A stretch of DNA of 40,653 bases, taken from assembly GCA_016934675.1 (NCBI GenBank), contig JAFGSJ010000070.1:1-40653 (forward strand). The letters run 5' to 3'. The stretch is from a bacterium (lineage in GTDB: Bacteria > CSSED10-310 > JAFGSJ01). The notes below the pieces were generated by a model. It saw only the letters and a list, made by a program, of their open reading frames with translations, was not told where the DNA came from and ran no database searches. Made by a program: the position numbers and the translations under genes. Shown here in pieces: positions 1 to 6,959 of the stretch (position 1 is the stretch's first letter; every line of letters begins with the position of its first letter).

Positions 1-85
1 AGGAACATACCAGGTATCTCAGCTCCCGCTGGATACACTAAACAATGCGACTTCATGTCGCACTCAAAAGCAGATTTGACCCCCT

Positions 86-817
86 TTATTTAAAGAACTG
101 GTTTGGATTTTTGACAAATTTGGCGGTTTCACTCTTGAACAGGTTACTGAAGCTCTGGAACCAGATGGCTTTGTCCCGATCAATAAATTCGTTGAGAAAA
201 CAGATCATAGTAAAGAATTTATCGGTCAGGGTGTAGCCTCCACCGATACCGAACACGGTTTTAACGTTGAATTCTTTGACAAAGTCAAAAGCTGAGATAA
301 TTTTACGACCCTTGCTGTCTTTTGACGTGTCCGCATCTTTGACATAAAATGTTCCGGCCATCTGGCCCATTTTTTGGGCCACTATTTCCGGTTCGCCACG
401 AATCCAACCCAAATTGAAGCCGAGTTGTTCGAGTAAGGCACTCATCATGGGTATCGCACTGACAAAGTCTTCCGTAGCCAAGGGGATACCCAAATGACCT
501 TTCGATCGTGAGCGAGTTTGCCATTCCGCTTTTTTACCGGCGGTCCCAAATAAGGTGAGGACATACGCATCCTCAGTCATTTTGATGTTAGCCGAACGGG
601 CCAAATTCCGAGTAAAAGTCTGAATGGCATCAGGCAGTTCTTTCTGCTTAATCGTAACAAAAAGCCGCAGTAATATGATCGAGTCAGATAATTCATTATA
701 GATGGCTTCGACCAGATTTTGGGCTGCGGATTCCAGATTTTGGGACCCGCTGATTTTGGTCTTGACTTTATCGAGTAGCTTGATGATATCATTATAGTAT
801 AATTTGCTGACTAACAT
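86..817 (-). CDS. Orphan GAF-like sensory-module protein
   Basis: A 243-residue soluble protein with no signal peptide or membrane segment. Residues about 95-215 resemble the GAF-like module found at the N-terminus of many multi-domain histidine kinases. The cues are a GHLGIPL segment, then SAIPMMSALLEQLG, a TFYVKDA strand and the VKTVFGIGGGYTLTDKFF strand pair. I recall this family pattern from memory; no search was possible. The N-terminal 90 residues look helical, with an acidic stretch. No kinase, receiver or output domain is attached, so it may act as a stand-alone sensor or adaptor. The start is supported by a strong ribosome site (AAGGAG, 7 bases before the ATG). It stands alone downstream of pyrC, with its own promoter candidate in the 209-base gap. 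Function unknown. Confidence 0.7.
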   Translation of the reverse strand: MLVSKLYYNDIIKLLDKVKTKISGSQNLESAAQNLVEAIYNELSDSIILLRLFVTIKQKELPDAIQTFTRNLARSANIKMTEDAYVLTLFGTAGKKAEWQTRSRSKGHLGIPLATEDFVSAIPMMSALLEQLGFNLGWIRGEPEIVAQKMGQMAGTFYVKDADTSKDSKGRKIISAFDFVKEFNVKTVFGIGGGYTLTDKFFTMICFLNEFIDRDKAIWFQSFSNLFKSETAKFVKNPNQFFK

Positions 818-954
818 AGGTCAACTCCTTTCCTTGAAAGTATATGGTTAACACTCCATCAATGTCGGTTTGACACTATAAATAATGATAGACAGAAATA
901 TCTGCACGCGATTCGGACCAAGAGACACGGCTCCCCTCTGAATCTCGATATTCG

Positions 955-982
955 ATTATATACCTTAATATAATAGTTTTAA
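955..982 (-). promoter_or_regulatory. Candidate sigma-70 promoter for the GAF-like gene
   Basis: On the minus strand a perfect -10 hexamer TATAAT (955-960) lies 16 bases downstream of TTAAAA (977-982), a 4/6 match to TTGACA. Transcription would start near 948 and leave a leader of about 130 bases. The flanking gap (818-1026) is otherwise A/T-rich and holds no gene. A short palindrome AAAGTACTTT (plus-strand 995-1004) followed by a T-run in the minus direction lies just past pyrC and is too weak to call a terminator. Confidence 0.4.
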
Positions 983-1026
983 CAGGAAAAAGAAAGTACT
1001 TTTGATGTCGTTGCAGTTTTTTTTAA

Positions 1027-2325
1027 TCAGGTCCGAGTCTTTGACCAGTGGGAGTGACGGTATCTGATCTCACCATCGACCAGGGTCATGACGCAACATC
1101 CCTTGACCTTTTCACCGTTGAACGGAGTGTTTCGACTCTTCGAGAAAAAAGTGTCGGCATCGATGGTAAACTCATAATCGGGATCAATGACCGTGAGATC
1201 GGCGATTGCTCCTTCCGCGAGCGTTGGGGGCTCATGGTGCAAAACCCGGGCAGGGCCGGTCGTCAATCGCTGAATGAGCGTCTCGAGGGTTAGCCTATTT
1301 GTCCAGACGAGTTTCGTTAAAACAATCGGCAGGGTGGTTTCCAGACCGATAATGCCAAAGGGGGCATCAATAAATTCCAATTCTTTTTCCTGGCTGGTAT
1401 GGGGGGCATGATCGGAGGCGATGGCATCAATAGTGCCGTCATTCAAGCCCTGAATCAAGGCTTCGATATCTTCAGGCGTCCTCAAGGGCGGTGCCATTTT
1501 ATAATTGGTATCGAAGCTTGTGACCAGATCATCAGTCAGGGTCAAGTGATGAGGTGTAACTTCACAGGTAACGTGAATGCCCTGTTGCTTGGCACGACGG
1601 ACGATTTCGAGTGATTTTTTGCGGGAGAGGTGACAGATATGGATATGGGCAGAGGTATATTCAGCCAGGCGAATGTCGCGATCCACGAGTATATCTTCAG
1701 CAATACCCGGTTGTGGAGGCAGGCCACACATGGTTGAGGCCAATCCTTCGTTCATAACGCCTTTGCCCACGAGGTTTTTATCTTCGGCATGTTCCATGAT
1801 GGGCAGATCAAACATGCGTGAATATTCGAGTGCACGGCGCATGAGTTCCGAATTCATGACCGGATGACCGTCATCGCTAATAGCCACGATGCCGCCTGAG
1901 ACCATTTCTCCGATTTCGCTCATTTCCTGGCCGAGTTGTCCTTTGGAGATAGCGCCGATTGGGAAGACACGTGCCTGGGCAGCCTTTCGGGCCTGATCGA
2001 TAATAAAATTCGTTACGGACAGATTGTCATTGACAGGGCTGGTATTGGGCATGCAGGCAATGGAGGTGAAGCCACCGGCCAGGGCAGCCTTGCTGCCGGT
2101 TTCGATGGTTTCTTTGTCTTCACGACCTGGTTCGCGGAGATGCACATGGATATCGATCAGACCGGGAGTGATGATAGTTCCGGTGAGATCGATGATTTCA
2201 GCGTCCTCAGTCTGGATGTTGGGTGCACACAGGGCAATGCGTCCATGCTCGATGAGCAGATCGAGTTTTTCGGGTTTTTTCTTTGATGGGTCAAGGAGCA
2301 GTGCTCCTTTGAGTAATATTTTCAT
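1027..2325 (-). CDS. pyrC: Dihydroorotase, class I
   Basis: Catalyses reversible cyclisation of N-carbamoyl-L-aspartate to dihydroorotate, the third step of UMP synthesis, in the cytoplasm. The 432-residue length is normal for a class I (PyrC/AllB-type) amidohydrolase. Metal ligands are visible: [10 protein letters not shown] (His60, His62), the aspartate-rich AISDDGHPV segment near residue 150 (Aquifex-like enzymes use Asp here instead of a carboxylated Lys), MEHAED (His179), ICHLS (His232) and the catalytic Asp in IASDHAPHT (Asp305). I chose the ATG at 2325 over an ATG 21 bases upstream because it overlaps the pyrB stop as ATGA, implying translational coupling, and because MKILLKG is the usual start of the family. 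It is the last gene of the pyrR-pyrB-pyrC operon. Confidence 0.96.
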   Translation of the reverse strand: MKILLKGALLLDPSKKKPEKLDLLIEHGRIALCAPNIQTEDAEIIDLTGTIITPGLIDIHVHLREPGREDKETIETGSKAALAGGFTSIACMPNTSPVNDNLSVTNFIIDQARKAAQARVFPIGAISKGQLGQEMSEIGEMVSGGIVAISDDGHPVMNSELMRRALEYSRMFDLPIMEHAEDKNLVGKGVMNEGLASTMCGLPPQPGIAEDILVDRDIRLAEYTSAHIHICHLSRKKSLEIVRRAKQQGIHVTCEVTPHHLTLTDDLVTSFDTNYKMAPPLRTPEDIEALIQGLNDGTIDAIASDHAPHTSQEKELEFIDAPFGIIGLETTLPIVLTKLVWTNRLTLETLIQRLTTGPARVLHHEPPTLAEGAIADLTVIDPDYEFTIDADTFFSKSRNTPFNGEKVKGCCVMTLVDGEIRYRHSHWSKTRT

Positions 2326-3251
2326 TGTTCCAGGGTCCCCCTGCATAAAAGGTAAAGGACGGCCATTCTGACCGCGACACCGTTGGTGACCTGGTCAAGG
2401 ATCACGGAGAACGGGCCGTCAGCGACCAGTGGATCGAGCTCGACGCCGCGATTGATCGGACCGGGGTGCATAATCAGAACATCATCCCTAGCATTTTTCA
2501 GTCTATTGAGAGTGAGTCCGAACAATTTCGAATATTCTCTCATACTGGGAAAGAGCGGTTGGTTGAAGCGCTCTTTCTGGACACGCAACATCATGATAAT
2601 ATCCATATCAGGAATGAGATGGTCGTATTGATAGGTCACGTTGACATTCAATTTTTCGATAAAGGGCGGAATGGTTGTAGGTGGTCCGGCCACTGTGACT
2701 TTCATCCCGAGTTTGTTCATCCCGAAAATATTCGAGCGGGCAACCCGGCTATGGGAAATATCGCCGACAATAAGAACATTCAGGTCGCGGAACGATTTTT
2801 TATGTTCTCGGATAGTGAGCAGATCGAGGAGGGCCTGGGTAGGGTGTTCATGGGCACCATCTCCGGCATTGACAATGGGTGTTTTAAGGCATTGGGCCAA
2901 AAAATGTGGTGTTCCGGGTACGGCATGCCTGATAATGATCAGATCAGGTGCCATAGCCTCCAGATTCAGAGCTGTATCCTTGAGAGACTCGCCCTTGACC
3001 AGACTGCTGCCAGAAGCAGAGATATTAAATGTATCGGCGCTCATACGCTTCCCGGCGATCTCGAACGACATTCTGGTGCGGGTAGAGGGCTCATGAAAGA
3101 ACAAAATGATGGTTTTGCCCCGTAGGGTTGGAACTTTTTTAATGTCCCGTTCCGAAATCTCACGAAACGATTCGGCTGTATCGAGAATGGTGGTGATTTC
3201 TTCCGGATCCAGGTCTTGTATGCCCAGTAAATCGTTACGTTGAAAGGTCAC
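2322..3251 (-). CDS. pyrB: Aspartate carbamoyltransferase catalytic subunit
   Basis: Condenses carbamoyl phosphate with aspartate, the committed step of pyrimidine synthesis. The 309 residues match the family. The carbamoyl-phosphate loop STRTRMSFE (from residue 56) and HPTQALLDL (His136) are intact, as are the aspartate-domain motifs [12 protein letters not shown] and MMLRVQKER, which distinguish it from ornithine carbamoyltransferase. Start codon is GTG, with AGGGTGA 5 bases upstream. No pyrI regulatory subunit gene and no pseudo-dihydroorotase is adjacent, so feedback control by a regulatory chain is not indicated; control is more likely through PyrR. It lies 13 bases downstream of pyrR and overlaps pyrC by four bases. 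Confidence 0.97.
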   Translation of the reverse strand: MTFQRNDLLGIQDLDPEEITTILDTAESFREISERDIKKVPTLRGKTIILFFHEPSTRTRMSFEIAGKRMSADTFNISASGSSLVKGESLKDTALNLEAMAPDLIIIRHAVPGTPHFLAQCLKTPIVNAGDGAHEHPTQALLDLLTIREHKKSFRDLNVLIVGDISHSRVARSNIFGMNKLGMKVTVAGPPTTIPPFIEKLNVNVTYQYDHLIPDMDIIMMLRVQKERFNQPLFPSMREYSKLFGLTLNRLKNARDDVLIMHPGPINRGVELDPLVADGPFSVILDQVTNGVAVRMAVLYLLCRGTLEQ

Positions 3252-3264
3252 TTGTTCACCCTGC

Positions 3265-3825
3265 CTATGATAGTGATAGATCGTTCTCAGTCCTTATTTC
3301 GACAAGGTCTTTGCCATCTTCTTCAGTGAGGAGGACTTTGATGATCTCGTCTGAAGTGGACGGGATAGATTTGCCGATAAAGTCAGCTTGGATGGGGAAT
3401 TCACGATGGCCGCGGTCAATCAGGACAGCTAACCTGATAAAGACAGGTCGTCCGAGGTCGATCAGTGCATCGAGCGCAGCCCGTACAGTTCGCCCGGTAA
3501 AGAGGACATCATCAACCAGGACCACACGTTTCCCTTGGATGGCAAAGGGAATTTCCGTTTTCCGGACCACGGCCTGATGCCCGACCGTTTCGAGATCATC
3601 ACGATAAAGCGTAATATCGAGAATACCGACCGGGACGGTCTGTTCCTCAAGTTCCTGAATGCGATTGACTAATCTCTGGGCTAAGATAGCGCCTCGAGTA
3701 CGAATACCGATGATGACCAGGTCGCGCGTGCCCCGATTCATTTCCAGGATTTCGTAAGCGATTCGGGTCAAGGCCCGGGCGATTTGCTCAGCATTGAAAA
3801 TTGTCTGGGTGTGAGTTGCCTTCAT
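3265..3825 (-). CDS. pyrR: PyrR regulator / uracil phosphoribosyltransferase
   Basis: Bifunctional protein of the type I phosphoribosyltransferase fold. In Bacillus-type systems it binds UMP and then the pyr leader RNA to cause attenuation, and it has weak uracil phosphoribosyltransferase activity. The PRPP loop [13 protein letters not shown] (residues 101-113) is complete, and the family features [15 protein letters not shown] and RGHREFPI are present. The open frame begins with a TTG, but the next codon is an ATG (3825) with GGGAG 7 bases upstream, so I used the ATG (186 residues). First gene of the pyr operon, directly behind the attenuator described separately. Confidence 0.96.
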   Translation of the reverse strand: MKATHTQTIFNAEQIARALTRIAYEILEMNRGTRDLVIIGIRTRGAILAQRLVNRIQELEEQTVPVGILDITLYRDDLETVGHQAVVRKTEIPFAIQGKRVVLVDDVLFTGRTVRAALDALIDLGRPVFIRLAVLIDRGHREFPIQADFIGKSIPSTSDEIIKVLLTEEDGKDLVEIRTENDLSLS

Positions 3826-3901
3826 CAATATACTCCCGGATATTCATGGGTTATCAGAACCATTTTGTATTCTTTCGAGCACGTGCTTCAGATGAACTTG
3901 A

Positions 3902-3933
3902 GAAAAAAAAACCTTCTCCGTGATAGGAGAAGG
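3902..3933 (-). terminator. Intrinsic terminator in pyr leader (attenuator)
   Basis: Read on the minus strand, CCTTCTCC and GGAGAAGG form a perfect 8-bp stem around a 6-base loop, followed at once by a run of nine T. It lies between the promoter and pyrR, not at an operon end, which is the arrangement of a transcription attenuator. Confidence 0.85.
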
Positions 3934-3996
3934 TCCTGGCTTCATGCTTGAAAACCTCGCTGTATGGTCATACCAAAGCAACATCGGGCCCTTCTT
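3934..3996 (-). promoter_or_regulatory. Antiterminator arm and candidate PyrR-binding loop
   Basis: Minus-strand AGAAGG (3990-3995) is complementary to the CCTTCT of the terminator's first arm, and one mismatch later CC pairs with GG, so a competing antiterminator helix can form. Between the two lies CAGCGAGGTT (3953-3962), which resembles the CAGNGAGG loop recognised by Bacillus PyrR, flanked by a weak GCTT/AAGC lower stem. The upper stem is not a clean match, so the RNA-binding assignment is inference. Confidence 0.55.
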
Positions 3997-4029
3997 AATC
4001 ATGTAAATGTTATCTCATTTTGGAGGCTA

Positions 4030-4058
4030 AGTATAGGCAACAAAGTACTATTTGTCAA
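4030..4058 (-). promoter_or_regulatory. Sigma-70 promoter of pyrR-pyrB-pyrC
   Basis: A consensus -35 TTGACA (4053-4058) and near-consensus -10 TATACT (4030-4035) are separated by exactly 17 bases. Predicted start near 4023 gives a leader of about 200 bases containing the attenuator. Its position inside the extended frame of the divergent nitrilase gene supports the shorter start chosen for that gene. Confidence 0.85.
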
Positions 4059-4148
4059 GAGAATCCAGTCGTTTTTCCCGGAGAATTAATGAGGCTTTTC
4101 CAGGGCTCATTTCAGGATATCCCATTTTTTAATTGTATTGGAGAGTGT

Positions 4149-4937
4149 ATGAGAATAGGTTTTGTACAAAATGATCCTCATTTTGGGCAGATTCAGGATA
4201 ATCTTGATCAGGTCCGAGAACTTGTCGGCGAGCAAAAGATTGATCTGCTGGTCCTGCCGGAATTGTTTGCCTCGGGCTACCTGTTTCGTGATTGTGCAGA
4301 ACTCAGGTTGTATGCTGAACATACGGGAGCAGGCCCGGTTACCCGGTTCCTGGTTGAGCTGGCCAAACAGACCGGGGGCTATATTGTCGGCGGTTTTGCC
4401 GAGTTGAGTGGCGATCATATTTACAACGCAGCGGCTTTGGTCAATTGCCGGGACGTTCTCAAGGTTTATCGTAAAATCCATTTATTTGATCGGGAGAAAC
4501 TGTATTTCAGAGCCGGAGAAGGTCCCTTCTGGGTCGAGGACCTCGGGATCTGCCGTCTCGGACTGATGATCTGTTACGACTGGTATTTTCCGGAAGCCGC
4601 CCGAACACTGGCCTTACGTGGTGCGGATTTGATCGCCCACCCGGCAAACCTGGTTCTGCCTCATTGCCCCGAGGCCATGAAAACACGGGCCCTCGAGAAC
4701 AGGGTCTTTACCGTAACAGCCAATCGCATCGGGAGTGATCAGCGTGATTTTCAGACTCTCTCGTTTATTGGTCGGAGTGTAATCTATTCGCCCAATGGTA
4801 CTCTCTTGGCAAGTTCGAGCAGCGACTGTGCGACATTACAAACAGTAGACATAACTCTTACTGATGCACGAACGAAGCGGGTGACCGGTCGAAATGATCT
4901 ATTCGCTGACCGGAATCCGGAGCACTATCAAATATGA
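4149..4937 (+). CDS. Carbon-nitrogen hydrolase (nitrilase superfamily)
   Basis: A 262-residue cytoplasmic amidase-type enzyme. The superfamily catalytic triad is complete: Glu38 in LLVLPELF, Lys109 in KVYRKIHLFD and Cys142 in GLMICYDWYFPE. The ALENRVFTVTANRIG segment near the C-terminus is also typical. The DWYFPE pattern and length fit the amidase/omega-amidase/N-carbamoyl branches, but the substrate cannot be read from sequence. An open frame extends 43 codons upstream, but the ATG at 4149 with GGAGAG a few bases before it matches the family start (MRIGFVQ) and avoids the pyr promoter. It diverges from the pyr operon and converges on cheB with a 52-base gap in which I see no strong terminator. 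A link to pyrimidine breakdown (carbamoyl amides) is possible but unproven. Confidence 0.92.
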   Translation: MRIGFVQNDPHFGQIQDNLDQVRELVGEQKIDLLVLPELFASGYLFRDCAELRLYAEHTGAGPVTRFLVELAKQTGGYIVGGFAELSGDHIYNAAALVNCRDVLKVYRKIHLFDREKLYFRAGEGPFWVEDLGICRLGLMICYDWYFPEAARTLALRGADLIAHPANLVLPHCPEAMKTRALENRVFTVTANRIGSDQRDFQTLSFIGRSVIYSPNGTLLASSSSDCATLQTVDITLTDARTKRVTGRNDLFADRNPEHYQI

Positions 4938-4989
4938 AAATGGTCCCTCTCGGCAATGGGCCCGTGATTCAAACCGAGTCTATTCAGGC

Positions 4990-6111
4990 TCATTCCTGGT
5001 CCTTTTCTGTCTGATGTGATGACTGGTCAGACTCGTTGGAACTGTATTTTGCACCGAAATCGACGATATAATCTGCAATCTCGTAAATTGAGAGGACATG
5101 ATCAACATATCCGGATAATTGGGCAGCTTTGGGCATACCAAAGACCACACATGATTCCTGGTCTTGAGCAACGATGGTCCCCCCCCTGGTTTTGATGGCT
5201 CTGATACCGTTGACACCGTCTTTACCCATACCAGTCAGGATGACACCTAAAATCGTCCCTGGCCAGGAAGAGGCGACTGATTCCATCAAGACATCCACTG
5301 AAGGCCGGTGCGGGTTTTCCACCGGATTTTTACTGAGTGCGACCTTGTAAACATTTCTTTGGCGCTGGATTTTCAGGTGATAGCCACCCGGTGCGATATA
5401 GACATGCCCGGCACGAAGCAGATCATCTTCCTGGGCTTCCTTCACCCTCAAAGCGCAGGTATGGTCGAGTCTTTCTGCAAAGGAAAGGGTAAAACCAACA
5501 GGCATATGTTGTACGATCATTATTGAACCGGGAAAGTCGCCAGGGATATGGGTCAAAATTCTCTCGATGGACATAGGTCCCCCGGTCGAAGCGCCGATAG
5601 CCACCAAAAGCTGCACGGGTTTGTATGTCACTGTTTTCTTGTCAGTCTGAGTCGGGACTTGCTTGTCAAAGGATTGACAGACTTGTTGATATTTCTCAAT
5701 ATCGACACCTGCGATAGCTTTCACTTTTTGGATCAGGGATGCAGCAATATCCGCTATATCCAACATGGTATGGCAGGTGGATTTATCGATGAAATCGAGT
5801 GCACCGGCTTCAAGAGCCTGCAAGGTCACACCACCACCTTCACTGGTCAGGGATGATATGACGAGAATGGGAATGGGATCATGCTTCATCAGTTCATGAA
5901 TAACTTGAATACCATTCAGACCGGGCATTTTGATATCAAGAGTGATAACGTCCGGTTTCAGACGACGGACCGCTTTGAGCGCCTCAACACCATCAGCGGC
6001 TTCACCGATGACACTGATCATGGCATCCGAATTCAGCATACGTTTGAGTGCTTTACGGATAAAAGTGGAATCGTCCACGACCAGGACCCGGATTTTGGGC
6101 ATGTTGTCCAT
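4990..6111 (-). CDS. cheB: Chemotaxis protein-glutamate methylesterase CheB
   Basis: Removes methyl groups from, and deamidates, receptor glutamates to reset adaptation; activated by phosphorylation from CheA. Residues 6-125 are a receiver domain with phospho-acceptor Asp59 (ITLDIKMPG), acidic pair Asp13/Asp14 and Lys110. Residues about 165-360 are the esterase domain with catalytic Ser175 (AIGASTGGP), His202 (VQHMP) and Asp298 (GMGKDG). The C-terminal tail is charged. The ATG overlaps the TAA stop of the upstream cheR (TAATG), with AGAGAGG before it, so the two adaptation enzymes are translationally coupled. It is the last gene of the che operon. Confidence 0.97.
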   Translation of the reverse strand: MDNMPKIRVLVVDDSTFIRKALKRMLNSDAMISVIGEAADGVEALKAVRRLKPDVITLDIKMPGLNGIQVIHELMKHDPIPILVISSLTSEGGGVTLQALEAGALDFIDKSTCHTMLDIADIAASLIQKVKAIAGVDIEKYQQVCQSFDKQVPTQTDKKTVTYKPVQLLVAIGASTGGPMSIERILTHIPGDFPGSIMIVQHMPVGFTLSFAERLDHTCALRVKEAQEDDLLRAGHVYIAPGGYHLKIQRQRNVYKVALSKNPVENPHRPSVDVLMESVASSWPGTILGVILTGMGKDGVNGIRAIKTRGGTIVAQDQESCVVFGMPKAAQLSGYVDHVLSIYEIADYIVDFGAKYSSNESDQSSHQTEKDQE

Positions 6112-6959
6112 TACAAACCTCTCTTCTTGTATATGGTCGTTTGAGGAAAACGGAGCAATTCGAAATCAAGGGAATACTTATGAATAATTTCCGAGTGTCC
6201 CGCAAGCAAGAAACCCTGATTAACCAGTTTTCTGGAAAAGAAATCGAGTCCTTTCCTGATATAGTACTCGGAAAAGTAAATGAACACATTTCGGCACAGG
6301 ATCAGATCAAGATCAGTCAGGTCTTGCCAGGTCTTTTCTTCCAGGATATTACCCCGGACAAAGCGGGTCATATGCATAATAGAATTTTTAAGACTGTATG
6401 CATCACAATTCTTGGTAAAGAACTTGTTCAGATGTCGGGCCGGGAGCATTCTCAAGGAACGTTGGTAGTATTTTCCGCGTTGAGCGTGTTCTATGGCCCT
6501 TTGACTGAGATCGATCCCGATAATCTGGATGTCCCAGTTCCAAAAGAAAGAACCTGATTCATAGATCAGCATAGCCACCGTGTAAACTTCCTCGCCAGTC
6601 GAGCACCCTGCGGACAGTATTCGAATGGTGTGGCTCTTCATTCTTCTTTTTCTCTCCTTGATCTGTGGGAGTAACTCCTGCTGAAGGACTCTCAATTGGG
6701 CTTCATCACGGAAAAAGTAACTTTCATTATTGGTAATAAGCCCGATCATGGTATAACTTTCAGAGCCATCAGGTTGTTCGTATTTCAGTCGGACCAGATA
6801 GTCCCAAAATGATTTCAAGCCGAGGCTGATCAGGCGTGGTTCGAGCTTCAGGTTGATGAATTGCTGTTTATCATCATGGAAATACAAGCCGAAGTTCTGG
6901 TGAATGAAATCGCGCAACTCCAAGAATTCTCGATCGTTCAACTTGATTTTTGGGATCAT
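6111..6959 (-). CDS. cheR: Chemotaxis methyltransferase CheR (first copy)
   Basis: S-adenosylmethionine-dependent methyltransferase acting on receptor glutamates. 282 residues is standard. The N-terminal helical domain (1-85) precedes the SAM-binding motif ILSAGCSTGEE (about residue 113) and the CRNVFIYF motif near residue 225; the TNNESYFFRD segment that positions the active site is present. Its start overlaps the stop of the HEAT-repeat gene as ATGA, and its stop overlaps the cheB start, so HEAT-cheR-cheB form a coupled unit. No TPR or other extension. A second, more divergent CheR is encoded on the other side of the HEAT gene. Confidence 0.96.
   Translation of the reverse strand: MIPKIKLNDREFLELRDFIHQNFGLYFHDDKQQFINLKLEPRLISLGLKSFWDYLVRLKYEQPDGSESYTMIGLITNNESYFFRDEAQLRVLQQELLPQIKERKRRMKSHTIRILSAGCSTGEEVYTVAMLIYESGSFFWNWDIQIIGIDLSQRAIEHAQRGKYYQRSLRMLPARHLNKFFTKNCDAYSLKNSIMHMTRFVRGNILEEKTWQDLTDLDLILCRNVFIYFSEYYIRKGLDFFSRKLVNQGFLLAGHSEIIHKYSLDFELLRFPQTTIYKKRGL

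Noticed and set aside
1..85. Partial gene at the left edge
   Set aside because: No frame entering from the edge shows a recognisable protein; only a shadow frame begins at 45.
2466..3125. 219-codon plus-strand frame antisense to pyrB
   Set aside because: Fully overlaps conserved pyrB, whose motifs are intact; no ribosome site and no recognisable protein pattern.
4938..4989. Possible terminator between the nitrilase gene and cheB
   Set aside because: Only a 5-bp CTCGG/CCGAG stem with a long loop and no T-run on either side.
6141..6557. 138-codon plus-strand frame opposite cheR
   Set aside because: Antisense to the conserved cheR frame; composition typical of a shadow.
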